DNA from: an uncultured Peptococcaceae bacterium
GTDB taxonomy: Bacteria; Bacillota; Peptococcia; Peptococcales; Peptococcaceae
Assembly (NCBI GenBank): GCA_910585405.1
Contig: CAJUDO010000019.1
Location: 1-61,190, forward strand
DNA: 61,190 bases
Reading direction: 5' to 3'
A program made the position numbers and the translations under genes. Of the stretch, positions 32,783-40,997 are shown one piece after another (position 1 is the stretch's first letter; each line of letters begins with the position of its first letter). The notes beneath the pieces are model-generated. The model had not been told where the DNA came from, searched no databases, and worked only from the letters and a program-made list of their open reading frames with translations.

Positions 32783-33601
32783 ATGAAAGGTGCTATTGAT
32801 TGGAGATTCAGACCGCCGTTTGGAAGCTATTTAGGAGGTGCGATGTATCCGAACGGCTCAGATCGTACAATGGATGATGCGATTCAACTGATGGATGAGG
32901 CAAATGTTTCAATAGGTGTCTGTCCTTTCCGCAAAGGAATGGATAATGCGGACTGCATTGCACTTGCTGAAGCATATCCAGATCGTTTCAGAAGTCTGAT
33001 TCATGTTGACCCGTGGGACGGCCCGAAAGGCCTGGAAGAAATAGACAGGTATGTTTTGAATGGTCCTGCGGTCGGGGCGATTGCCGAACCCGGACAGATT
33101 TTTATACGCAAACCAATGCCTGCGGACGATAAGATGATGTATCCAATTTACGAAAAGTGTGAAAAGGAAAATGTACTTTTGACCCTAACTTACGGCGGCA
33201 TGGCATGTCGCGATCCGGAGCTTTACAATCCGTCCTATATCGCACATGTCTGTGATGATTTTCCGAAGCTGAAGATTGTTATTTCCCATGGCGGATGGCC
33301 CTGGACTGCTGGAATCTGTCATGTGGCATATAACCATGAATTTCTATATATTTCCCCGGATGTATACTTGAGTCGTACTCAACCGGGTCATATGGACTAT
33401 GTTGCCGCAGCTTCGGGTTGGTTGTCGGACAAGATTATTTTCGGTTCCGCTTTTTCCTTCGGGGGTTTAATTGACCTGAAGGATACCGTGCAAAACTGCA
33501 TTGATCTGATGCCGGAATCTGTTATTGAAAAGGTCCTTTACTATAACGCTGCAGGTCTTCTGGGCTTGGAGCCCTTCAAAAAATATAATCCCATCGGCTG
33601 A
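32783..33601 (+). CDS. Amidohydrolase-2 family protein (ACMSD-like), altered metal site
   Basis: A 272-residue TIM-barrel protein. The C-terminal half fits the ACMSD/amidohydrolase-2 family, with VISHGGWPW (metal-binding histidine region) and a late DKIIFGSAFSFG segment where family members have a conserved FGSD. At the N-terminus the usual metal ligands HxH are replaced by IDWRFRPPF, and the Asp of FGSD is Ala. Other amidohydrolase-2 members with a RPP motif also lack HxH. Substrate unknown, perhaps a carboxylate imported by the preceding permease. TTTGGAGGAG precedes ATG 32783. Confidence 0.75.
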   Translation: MKGAIDWRFRPPFGSYLGGAMYPNGSDRTMDDAIQLMDEANVSIGVCPFRKGMDNADCIALAEAYPDRFRSLIHVDPWDGPKGLEEIDRYVLNGPAVGAIAEPGQIFIRKPMPADDKMMYPIYEKCEKENVLLTLTYGGMACRDPELYNPSYIAHVCDDFPKLKIVISHGGWPWTAGICHVAYNHEFLYISPDVYLSRTQPGHMDYVAAASGWLSDKIIFGSAFSFGGLIDLKDTVQNCIDLMPESVIEKVLYYNAAGLLGLEPFKKYNPIG

Positions 33602-33687
33602 CATCGCTATTTCTTGTACTCCGCCGGGTGAAAGAGCAAAGACTCATAACTTGATGTAAGACAAAAATGATATGTACTTCCCTTACT

Positions 33688-33753
33688 CAATGTCATGATG
33701 CCGGGGTCAAAACATAGTGTTTTCTATGTTTTGACCCCGGCATCATGACATTG
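33688..33753. repeat. Perfect 30-bp inverted repeat (66-bp hairpin)
   Basis: The arms 33688-33717 and 33724-33753 are exactly complementary over 30 bp around the loop TGTTTT. There is no T-run on either side, so it is not a typical terminator although it lies between convergent genes. It contains CCGGGGTC, unlike the AT-rich surroundings. Confidence 0.95.
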
Positions 33754-33816
33754 GTCTAAAAGAAAGCATATTGGTTGTTGTTAGGAGCTTCGCGTTGGAA
33801 AGCAAAACATGAAAAT

Positions 33817-34422
33817 TTACTTTGCTCTGCTTAACAAATGGGGATATTTAAATAATCCGTCTTTGATACAATACAAATACAGGTTTCCTTTACCTCGTGC
33901 TGCCGGTATGTGAAAGGCGGGGTTTTGTTCTGGATAAAGACGCTGAAACCATATGCGGTCGTTATAGACATACGCAACAAAGGAAATATAGTGTTCTTTA
34001 CACATTTCATGCTGGACAGTCACATAATAATCCATATCCGTTTCTTCTACGGAAATTGCGGGATTTTGGTATTCAGGCTCTGGCGACATAGGGGAGAGGC
34101 GTCTTCCGCAGCAGGCGATCTCTGCCTTCCCTGTGCTTGTCAAAATGTTGCCGCAGCTTGAGCAGACGTAAAATCGGATGTTGTCAATTTTTCCTGCATC
34201 CGGTTGGTTTGGGTCTAACTCTCCTTGCAACAATTTCAAGATATCCGCCCCCAGCACATTGGCAAGCGCTTCCCAAAGGGAAACGTCAGGGCAGCCCGAA
34301 CCGCACTCCCATTTTGAGACAGTTTTATTGCTGATATTCAGCTGATCTGCTACTTGTTTTTGTGTGAGTCCTTTTTCTGTGCGGAGTTGAAAAATAAGTT
34401 GCCCGATTTTTGCGCAATCCAT
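33817..34422 (-). CDS. XRE-family regulator fused to a degenerate desulfoferrodoxin-like domain
   Basis: A 201-residue protein. Residues about 5-65 are an HTH_XRE domain (GLTQKQVADQLNISNKTVSKW). Residues about 80-110 hold a desulforedoxin-type cysteine site (FYVCSSCGN ... ACCGRRL). The remainder follows the superoxide reductase core: QHEMCKEHYISFVAYV and YCIKDGLFKY. Compared with known desulfoferrodoxins, two of the four catalytic histidines (in HVPVIE and CNLHG) are replaced, while the axial Cys and two His remain. A metal- or redox-sensing regulator is plausible. ATG 34422 is set by GGAGG seven bases upstream. Last gene of a three-gene minus operon. Confidence 0.75.
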   Translation of the reverse strand: MDCAKIGQLIFQLRTEKGLTQKQVADQLNISNKTVSKWECGSGCPDVSLWEALANVLGADILKLLQGELDPNQPDAGKIDNIRFYVCSSCGNILTSTGKAEIACCGRRLSPMSPEPEYQNPAISVEETDMDYYVTVQHEMCKEHYISFVAYVYNDRIWFQRLYPEQNPAFHIPAARGKGNLYLYCIKDGLFKYPHLLSRAK

Positions 34423-34438
34423 CGGCAAACCTCCATCT

Positions 34439-34903
34439 TTAATAACAATTCAATTCTTCAAGGATCCTATTCAATGTTCTGAGCCGTTCTCCGGTCAGTT
34501 CCCCTAGGTCGTTCAGCGCCTGAGAGAACTCCTGTATATCTTTCTGGATATTTGGATTATCTATACAGATTTCCAAAGGCAGTGCTTCGCCCTGCAAGCC
34601 AATTCGGTCAATGGTGGGATTGTCAGGGTCGTACAGCAAAGGTAAACGGTAAGCTTCTTTGAAGTACAGCAGTGTACGGCTAAGTATAATCATCAAATCA
34701 AATATTTGATGGATGGGAATCTCGGCACGTATTTTCAATGTGCCATCTTCTTGGGCTGTCCACAATTGCGCTGCAATTTGTATGGATTTGTTTTCGTTCA
34801 GGGTTGGTGCGCCAAGGGTAAGCCGCTTGATGTCAGAGTGATAGGCATTGCGGCCATCCAATCGGTCATAATTGGTGGCAGCAACGACAATTTTTTCGTT
34901 CAT
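34439..34903 (-). CDS. DUF6530 family protein
   Basis: A 154-residue soluble protein matching the pattern I associate with DUF6530: an N-terminal NYDRLDGRNAY, then LTLGAPTLN, IPIHQIFDLMIIL, SRTLLYFKEAYRLPLLYD, DRIGLQGEALP and the ending GERLRTLNRILEEL. Function unknown. AGGAGG ten bases before ATG 34903 decides the start; the frame is open to 34996 but overlaps the upstream gene. Five bases separate it from the upstream gene and 16 from the regulator gene. Confidence 0.7.
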   Translation of the reverse strand: MNEKIVVAATNYDRLDGRNAYHSDIKRLTLGAPTLNENKSIQIAAQLWTAQEDGTLKIRAEIPIHQIFDLMIILSRTLLYFKEAYRLPLLYDPDNPTIDRIGLQGEALPLEICIDNPNIQKDIQEFSQALNDLGELTGERLRTLNRILEELNCY

Positions 34904-34907
34904 AATC

Positions 34908-35246
34908 TTAAAACCTCCTGACTTTTGGGTTTTCCAGCAGACAGATTTCACAGAGCATCTCCAATTCTTCTGTGTGATCTTCTTTTGGGTCATCATATTT
35001 TAGTTGTTTTACGGTTTGGAATTCAAAAGCTCTTTCTCCATATTGATTCCAAAGCGCTTGCAGTTGATTGTTTGAGCAGTTTCCAGCAGAGAGTTGAAAA
35101 CGGATTCGATTGAATTTTGCAGGAATGTCCGTAGCGGTTGTAAAAAATATTTCGTCCGTCGGATTACACCGAAAGGAGATCACACCCATTTCGGGATGAC
35201 GGTCTTTCCATGCTTCTAAAAGTTCTTTTCTTCTTTCGCTATGCAT
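34908..35246 (-). CDS. GIY-YIG-like protein with a degenerate nuclease motif
   Basis: A 112-residue protein resembling small GIY-YIG family members: RRKELLEAWKDRHPEMGVISF, then LSAGNCSNNQLQALWNQYG and ERAFEFQTVKQL. The residues that give the family its name are not preserved (GVISF and IFFTTAT stand in their place), so nuclease activity is doubtful. ATG 35246 follows GAGGTGA. First gene of the three-gene minus operon, driven by the promoter at 35266-35294. Confidence 0.6.
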   Translation of the reverse strand: MHSERRKELLEAWKDRHPEMGVISFRCNPTDEIFFTTATDIPAKFNRIRFQLSAGNCSNNQLQALWNQYGERAFEFQTVKQLKYDDPKEDHTEELEMLCEICLLENPKVRRF

Positions 35247-35265
35247 ATTTGTCACCTCGGATTCT

Positions 35266-35309
35266 ATTTTACCGTATTCAGTCTGCGAAAACAATCTACG
35301 TTCCGTAGA
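35266..35309 (-). promoter_or_regulatory. Promoter with abutting palindromic operator
   Basis: On the minus strand TTGTTT (35294-35289), 17 bp, TAAAAT (35271-35266). Directly upstream of the -35 lies the palindrome TCTACGTTCCGTAGA (35295-35309). The XRE regulator encoded at the end of this operon is a candidate to bind it. From 35310 to 35672 the sequence is very AT-rich with no gene. Confidence 0.6.
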
Positions 35310-35672
35310 CCATATTGATAGATTAGATTGTAGGCTCAAAAGAAGAAATTGATAGTTTGGACAGACTGTTAGCGGTATTTTTTATTACTGAAAAACGATT
35401 TTTTATACTGATTTTTTGTATTTTTTTCTATCGCCCTCAAAAGACACGAAAGTAGCGATATTTACAACTTATTGCAATAAAGTAGTGAAAAATAAAATAT
35501 TTTGCTCTCATACAAAATTTTTATAGATGTGAGAAAAATATTTTTACCGAAAATTTAATAAAGAGCAAAAGAAAAAACAATAATACTTATTATTAGAGTA
35601 AAATAAAGAGAATTATATGGTAATTTCAATCGCAGTAATATTTATTTTCACAGTAAACGGCGGTTGATAAAA

Positions 35673-35912
35673 ATGAAATTTTATTCGTACAAGGAAAAGA
35701 AAAATATTTGTGGTACTCAAATTAGAGAATATCGTAAGAAGTTGGGTATCACGCAGGCAGAATTAGGTGCGCGAGTGCAAGTGTATGGTGTGATGTTAGA
35801 TCAGAAAGCTGTTAGTAGAATTGAGTTGTTGGATCGTATTGTGTCAGATTATGAATTATGGGCATTATCCCAAGTACTAAAGTTGAAAATGGAGGATTTG
35901 CTGGAACCGTAG
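35673..35912 (+). CDS. Small XRE-family helix-turn-helix protein
   Basis: A 79-residue protein that is little more than one HTH_XRE domain: GTQIREYRKKLGITQAEL, a short extended loop (VQVYGVMLDQ), KAVSRIELLDRIVSDYEL and LKMEDLLE. The extended loop with a Tyr/Phe-D-K type turn marks a common Bacillota subgroup of free-standing regulators. GGCGG nine bases upstream favours ATG 35673 over the earlier TTG 35664. It stands alone between two terminators; target unknown. Confidence 0.8.
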   Translation: MKFYSYKEKKNICGTQIREYRKKLGITQAELGARVQVYGVMLDQKAVSRIELLDRIVSDYELWALSQVLKLKMEDLLEP

Positions 35913-35930
35913 AAATAAAGCCAGCTGAAC

Positions 35931-35969
35931 AGGAGTGTTGGAATCATGATGCCGACACTCCCGTTTTTT
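35931..35969 (+). terminator. Terminator of the small XRE gene
   Basis: GGAGTGTTGG pairs with CCGACACTCC (one wobble), followed by six T. Confidence 0.8.
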
Positions 35970-36070
35970 GTTTGAAAAGAATGGTGAGGAAATACAAATA
36001 TGTCTTAAAAAATTAATGCATGGAAGGTGAAAAAAATTAGAGTGTTCAGAAGAAAATAGAAAGATTTTAA

Positions 36071-36099
36071 TTGATTTTATCGCTTTAGCGTGCTAAAAT
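36071..36099 (+). promoter_or_regulatory. Histidine operon promoter with dyad operator
   Basis: TTGATT (36071-36076), 17 bp, TAAAAT (36094-36099). The dyad TTTAGC-GT-GCTAAA (36084-36097) overlaps the spacer and -10 and would suit a repressor. No leader peptide rich in histidine codons and no T-box is visible before hisZ, so control by a DNA-binding repressor is more likely than attenuation. Confidence 0.65.
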
Positions 36100-36153
36100 A
36101 ATAAAGCAAAATAAATCAGAGGAAAAAGAAAATAGGAGTAGACGGGTGAGACT

Positions 36154-37353
36154 ATGAAACGTTATGATAAAGTAACGCCGGAAGGCACAAAGGATTATTT
36201 GTTTGATGAGTGCGGTCGCCGTTCGCGGGTGACCGGTATTTTAAAGAATATTTTCAGAGCGAGGGGATATCGCCGCGTAATGACGCCTACGATTGAATTT
36301 TATGATGTATTTGGTGCATCGGCAGCATATTTGCCTCAGGAAAATATGTATAAATTAATGGACCAGAAGGGAAGATTGATGGTGCTCTGTCCTGATGGGA
36401 CGATTCCGATTGCGCGGTTGGCTGCGACACGTCTGGCGCACGCAGAAATGCCGTTGCGTCTTTATTACAGTCATAATGTGTATCGCATGGCCAATGGTTT
36501 GCGGGGGCGCAGCAGTGAAATTTATCAATGTGGTGTAGAGCTGATTGGCAGCGGCACGATGCGCAGTGACCTGGAAATTATGGAGATGGCGGCGGATAGC
36601 CTGGAGGAAATCAGCGCGGGTAGTGGATACCGTTTAGAGCTCTGTCACATTGGTTATTTCAAAGCGCTGATGGATAGTTTGGGTGCGGAAGATGATGTCA
36701 AAGAGGAAATACGGCATCACATTGAACAGAAAAATTTCGCCTCGCTTAATGATTTGTTGGAGCAATTCCCAGATAATAAAGCGGCCAGTGCATTGAAATA
36801 TTTGCCACGGTTGTTTGGCGGCGAGGAAGTTTTTGAGAAGGCGTATGCGTTGTTCGATGATGAAGCGGCACGGCGCAGTCTGGAAGCTCTGCAGAATATT
36901 TACGGCTGTTTGCAGCAGTTAGGACTGGGAGATAAGGTGATCATTGATTTGGGCTTGGTAAACCAAGCAGAATATTACACAGGAATCATTTTCCGTGGTT
37001 ATTTTGATGAAGTAGGGGAGCCAGTGCTGTCAGGCGGACGTTATGACAAGCTGCTCAGCGATTTCGGCGCGGCACAGCCAGCCATTGGTTTTGCTGTGAA
37101 TGTGGATTTAGCCAGCAATATTGTAGAGAAAAAACCGCCGTTGACGGCAGATGTACTGGTGATGGCAGCAGGTGATGACTATCTGGTGAAAGCAATTTCT
37201 TATCGGAAACAGCTTATTGCAAAAGGACAGGTGGTAGAGAATTGTGTACTGGATGACAGAGAAGAGGCCATTGCTTATGCAGCGCGTTTAGGAATTGCGC
37301 AGCTGCACATCATCGGCAAAACGACGGAAATTATAGATATTGAACAAGATTGA
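36154..37353 (+). CDS. hisZ: ATP phosphoribosyltransferase regulatory subunit
   Basis: A 399-residue protein with a class II aminoacyl-tRNA synthetase fold resembling HisRS: PEGTKDYLFDEC near the start, TPTIEFYDVF, YYSHNVYRM and GLRGRSSEIYQCGVELIG, and SGGRYDKLLSDFG near residue 290-305. It is the partner required by short-form HisG and does not charge tRNA. Its place at the head of a histidine operon next to a 225-residue HisG excludes HisRS. GGGTGA precedes ATG 36154. Confidence 0.93.
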   Translation: MKRYDKVTPEGTKDYLFDECGRRSRVTGILKNIFRARGYRRVMTPTIEFYDVFGASAAYLPQENMYKLMDQKGRLMVLCPDGTIPIARLAATRLAHAEMPLRLYYSHNVYRMANGLRGRSSEIYQCGVELIGSGTMRSDLEIMEMAADSLEEISAGSGYRLELCHIGYFKALMDSLGAEDDVKEEIRHHIEQKNFASLNDLLEQFPDNKAASALKYLPRLFGGEEVFEKAYALFDDEAARRSLEALQNIYGCLQQLGLGDKVIIDLGLVNQAEYYTGIIFRGYFDEVGEPVLSGGRYDKLLSDFGAAQPAIGFAVNVDLASNIVEKKPPLTADVLVMAAGDDYLVKAISYRKQLIAKGQVVENCVLDDREEAIAYAARLGIAQLHIIGKTTEIIDIEQD

Positions 37354-37380
37354 TGCAGGAATATAGAGCGGAGTGAGGAT

Positions 37381-38058
37381 ATGAAACCGATTCGAATTGC
37401 CTTGACAAAAGGCCGTTTAGAAGAAAAAAGTATTGAAATGTTTGAACAGTTGGGTTATGACTGCAGTGAAGTGCGGGACAAAGGGCGGCGGCTGATTTTG
37501 CCTATCAAGAATGCCAATATTGAGATTGTCCTGGCGAAAGCCGCTGATGTAATTACTTATGTGGAAAATGGCGTATGTGATTTGGGCGTAGTTGGTAAGG
37601 ATACCATTATGGAGGCGGGCGGCACTTTTTATGAGGTGGCAGATTTAGGATTTGGTCGGTGCAGGTTTGCGCTGGCGTTGCCGGCAGGGGTGAATTTTTA
37701 TGAAGGCTATCACACCCGTTGTATTGCCAGCAAATATGTGAATGTTGCACGTAACTATTTTGAAAAGAAAAACATGGATGTGGATATTGTAAAAATTGAG
37801 GGTTCGGTGGAATTGGCTCCAATTTTAGGACTGTCCGATGCGATTGTGGATATTGTGGAGACAGGTACGACACTGCGGGAAAATGGTTTGGTGGTGGCAG
37901 AGGAAATCTGTCAGGTGAGCGCACGACTCATTGTGAATATCGCCAGTATGAAGCTGCGCAAAGCAGAGATTGATGAATTGATTGGCAAGATAGAGACATT
38001 TGTACAGGAGCGGGATGACAGGAAAAAAGCGCAGGAGAAAGGGGCGGCAGAGGTATGA
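37381..38058 (+). CDS. hisG: ATP phosphoribosyltransferase, short form
   Basis: A 225-residue catalytic subunit, the short type that lacks the C-terminal regulatory domain and works with HisZ. It joins ATP and PRPP in the first histidine step. Motifs: IRIALTKGRLEEKS at the start, VCDLGVVGKDTIME, and the PRPP-binding DAIVDIVETGTTLRENGL. GGAGTGAGG lies just before ATG 37381. It overlaps hisD by four bases. Confidence 0.96.
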   Translation: MKPIRIALTKGRLEEKSIEMFEQLGYDCSEVRDKGRRLILPIKNANIEIVLAKAADVITYVENGVCDLGVVGKDTIMEAGGTFYEVADLGFGRCRFALALPAGVNFYEGYHTRCIASKYVNVARNYFEKKNMDVDIVKIEGSVELAPILGLSDAIVDIVETGTTLRENGLVVAEEICQVSARLIVNIASMKLRKAEIDELIGKIETFVQERDDRKKAQEKGAAEV

Positions 38059-39344
38059 TTGACATTACCATAGCGGACGGTATTACAGAAAAAACGTTGC
38101 TGCAGAATTTGCGGCAGCGCAGCGGGGAAATAGATAAAAAGGTGACGACAGCGGTGACCGATATTTTGGAAAATGTGAAGGTGCGCGGCGATGAAGCGGT
38201 GCGGGAATACACTGTGAAATTTGACGGCCGCTGCCCAGAACAGACAGAAATAAGTCGTCAACAGATGGAAGAAGCTGTTGCGCAAGCAGATCCTCGTTTT
38301 GTGCAGGCACTGCGCAATGCCATGGAAAACATCCGTGCTTTTCACAGTCGCCAAAAACAACAGAGTTTTATTGATGCCCAACCTAATGGGGTCTTGATGG
38401 GGCAGCGTATCCGTGGCTTGAAACGGGTAGGATTATATGTACCTGGTGGTACAGCAGCGTATCCATCTTCAGTATTGATGAATGCAATTCCGGCAAAAAT
38501 TGCCGGTGTAGAGGAAGTAATCATGGTGACACCGCCGTTGAAAGATGGCAGTGCCAATCCAGATATTTTGACAGCGGCAGCATTGGCCGGTGTGGATCGT
38601 ATTTTTCTCATGGGCGGTGCGCAGGCAGTGGGCGCGTTGGCCTATGGAACAGAGACTATTCCCAAGGTGGATAAGATTGTAGGTCCGGGCAATATTTATG
38701 TGGCTACGGCTAAAAGGATTCTTTACGGCACGGTGGATATTGATATGATTGCTGGTCCCAGTGAAATTTTGGTTATGGCGGATAGCAGCGCCAATCCCAA
38801 GTTTTTGGCGGCGGATTTGATGAGTCAGGCGGAGCATGACGTACTGGCATCTTCTATTTTGCTTACTACGGACAGGGCAGTTGCAGAGGCTACTTTGCTG
38901 GAATTGAAACGGCAGATGGAAACATTAAGCCGCAAAGAAATTATTGAGCAATCGCTGACCAATTATGGTGCCATGATTGTGTGCCGCAATATAGATGAGA
39001 TGGTAGCGCTGGCCAATGAGCTTGCACCGGAACACCTGGAAGTTATGCTGGAGAATCCCATGAGCTATTTGGGACGGTTAGACAATGCCGGTTCGGTATT
39101 TTTGGGGCAATATGCGCCGGAACCGCTGGGTGACTATTATGCAGGACCCAACCATGTATTGCCTACCAGTGGGACAGCGCGGTTCTTTTCCCCGTTGGGT
39201 GTAGATAGCTTTATCAAAAAATCCAGTTACATCTATTATACAGAAGATGCGCTCCTCAAGGCAAAAGAGGATATTGTCTGTATTGCAGAGCGGGAGCAGC
39301 TTACGGCGCATGCCAATTCTATTAAAGTGAGGTTTGCAGACTGA
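38055..39344 (+). CDS. hisD: Histidinol dehydrogenase
   Basis: A 429-residue zinc enzyme carrying out the last two oxidations, histidinol to histidine with NAD. The family signature region is present: GPSEILVMADSSANPKFLAADLMSQAEHD, given here only in outline around residues 235-264, plus GLYVPGG, GNIYVATAKR and the late EHLEVML and GPNHVLPTSGTAR. Normal length. It overlaps hisG by four bases and hisC by one, indicating coupled translation. Confidence 0.97.
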   Translation: MIDITIADGITEKTLLQNLRQRSGEIDKKVTTAVTDILENVKVRGDEAVREYTVKFDGRCPEQTEISRQQMEEAVAQADPRFVQALRNAMENIRAFHSRQKQQSFIDAQPNGVLMGQRIRGLKRVGLYVPGGTAAYPSSVLMNAIPAKIAGVEEVIMVTPPLKDGSANPDILTAAALAGVDRIFLMGGAQAVGALAYGTETIPKVDKIVGPGNIYVATAKRILYGTVDIDMIAGPSEILVMADSSANPKFLAADLMSQAEHDVLASSILLTTDRAVAEATLLELKRQMETLSRKEIIEQSLTNYGAMIVCRNIDEMVALANELAPEHLEVMLENPMSYLGRLDNAGSVFLGQYAPEPLGDYYAGPNHVLPTSGTARFFSPLGVDSFIKKSSYIYYTEDALLKAKEDIVCIAEREQLTAHANSIKVRFAD

Positions 39345-40408
39345 TGACATATCAATTACCGGACAAATTGAAAAATATGGAGCCATACCAGCCTATTACA
39401 GGCAAGTTTGCTGTGCGTTTAGATGCTAATGAAAGCTTCTTGAGCCTACCTGATGAAATACGTCATGAGATTGGCGTATTGGTATCAAGAATTGATTTTA
39501 ATCGTTATCCCGACCCTTATGCGGTAGAGCTGTGCCAGAAGTTTGGCAATTATTTTGGCGTGCCTGCTAATTTGGTCGTGGCGGCCAATGGCTCCGATGA
39601 ATTATTATTTTTACTGACAACCTGTTTTGCCGATGCCGGTGATAAGCTGATGGTAGTGAAACCGGATTTCTCTATGTATAAAGTATATGGGGAACTGGCT
39701 GGCATGCAGGTAGAAGTATTCAACAAAGACGAGAATATGCATATCCGTCCTGAAGAGCTAATTGCGGCGGCAAAAGAAAAACAGGTGCAGATGCTGATTT
39801 TTTCCAATCCGTGCAATCCGTCTTCTCTGGTAGAATCAAAAGAAGATGTATTGCAGATTGTGCGGGAACTGGAAGATGTATTGGTCGTAGTAGATGAGGC
39901 CTATATGGAATTTGCAGAAGGCTCTGTACTGCAGGAAGTAGAAAAGTATCCGAACATGATGGTATTGAAGACTTTTTCCAAGGCGTTTGGATTGGCTGCT
40001 GCTCGACTGGGTTTTGCAGTGTCCAATAAAACGATTATTACTGCGCTGAAGGCGGCGAAATCGCCGTATAATGTGAATACCATGTCGCAGGTGGTGGGCG
40101 GTATTTTGTTGGATCATCCCGCTTATTTGGATGAATGCCAGCTGCTGATTAGGGAATCCCGTGATGCTTTGTTTGGTATGTTGCAGGCATTAGCAGGGAG
40201 TACAGAGAAAATAAAATCAATCCAAAATACTCGCTCTAATTTTGTTTATGTTGAAATCGAGAATGCTACCGGTGTATATCACGCGCTGCAAGAGCAAGGT
40301 ATCGCCATTCGACTGATGGGTAATTATCTGCGTATTTGTGCTGGCAGTGAGGAAGAAAACGCGGCAGTTGTGCAGGCGTTGGGCAGTTATCTGAAAGGAG
40401 CAAACTAA
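39344..40408 (+). CDS. hisC: Histidinol-phosphate aminotransferase
   Basis: A 354-residue PLP enzyme of fold type I that converts imidazole-acetol phosphate and glutamate to histidinol phosphate. Seen: VRLDANESFLSLP at the start, AANGSDELL, the VVDEAYMEF aspartate/tyrosine pair and the PLP lysine in LKTFSKAFGLAAARLGF. The start ATG shares one base with the hisD stop, and its stop shares one base with hisB. Confidence 0.95.
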   Translation: MTYQLPDKLKNMEPYQPITGKFAVRLDANESFLSLPDEIRHEIGVLVSRIDFNRYPDPYAVELCQKFGNYFGVPANLVVAANGSDELLFLLTTCFADAGDKLMVVKPDFSMYKVYGELAGMQVEVFNKDENMHIRPEELIAAAKEKQVQMLIFSNPCNPSSLVESKEDVLQIVRELEDVLVVVDEAYMEFAEGSVLQEVEKYPNMMVLKTFSKAFGLAAARLGFAVSNKTIITALKAAKSPYNVNTMSQVVGGILLDHPAYLDECQLLIRESRDALFGMLQALAGSTEKIKSIQNTRSNFVYVEIENATGVYHALQEQGIAIRLMGNYLRICAGSEEENAAVVQALGSYLKGAN

Positions 40409-40986
40409 TGCGTAGCGCAGAGATTACACGAGAGACAAAGGAAACGCAGATTCAGTTAAATTTAAATGTAGACGGCAACGGCACCTTTACAGGCACCAGC
40501 GGCATCGGCTTTTTTGACCATATGCTCACGGCTTTTGCGGTCCATGGCGGTTTTGCGCTGACATTGCATATGCAGGGCGATTTGCATGTGGACGGGCATC
40601 ACAGTGTAGAAGATGTGGGAATTGTATTGGGCAAGGCTTTTGCGCAGGCGGTCAACAAAGGTGAGATTGAGCGTTTTGGAAACGCGTATGTGCCCATGGA
40701 TGAGGCCTTGGCTTTTTGTGCGCTGGATATCAGCGGCCGCCCTTATCTGGCTTTTGATGCGGTGTTCAGCAATCAAAGCGTAGGGGAATTGGACTGCTGT
40801 CTGGTAGAAGAATTTTTCCGTGCCTTTGCGATGAACAGTGGCATAACACTACATATTCGTCTGGAACGGGGCAGCAACGACCATCACAAAATTGAGGCGA
40901 TTTTTAAGGCGGTTGCCCGTGCATTAAAACAGGCAGTGATCTTGCGGCGGGGAACAGTGCTATCTTCTAAAGGTGTATTAGCGTAG
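40408..40986 (+). CDS. hisB: Imidazoleglycerol-phosphate dehydratase
   Basis: A 192-residue manganese enzyme, monofunctional (no HAD phosphatase domain). Two histidine-rich motifs mark it: FFDHMLTAFAVHGG with DGHHSVEDVGI, and a second metal motif NDHHKIEAIFKAVARALK. Normal size. Because HisB lacks the phosphatase part, a separate histidinol-phosphatase is needed and none lies in the operon. Confidence 0.97.
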   Translation: MRSAEITRETKETQIQLNLNVDGNGTFTGTSGIGFFDHMLTAFAVHGGFALTLHMQGDLHVDGHHSVEDVGIVLGKAFAQAVNKGEIERFGNAYVPMDEALAFCALDISGRPYLAFDAVFSNQSVGELDCCLVEEFFRAFAMNSGITLHIRLERGSNDHHKIEAIFKAVARALKQAVILRRGTVLSSKGVLA

Positions 40987-40997
40987 TGGAGGTTGCT

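Noticed and set aside
36154..37353. Histidyl-tRNA synthetase
   Set aside because: The protein resembles HisRS but heads a histidine operon beside a short HisG, is too short for HisRS and lacks the anticodon-binding layout; HisZ explains it.
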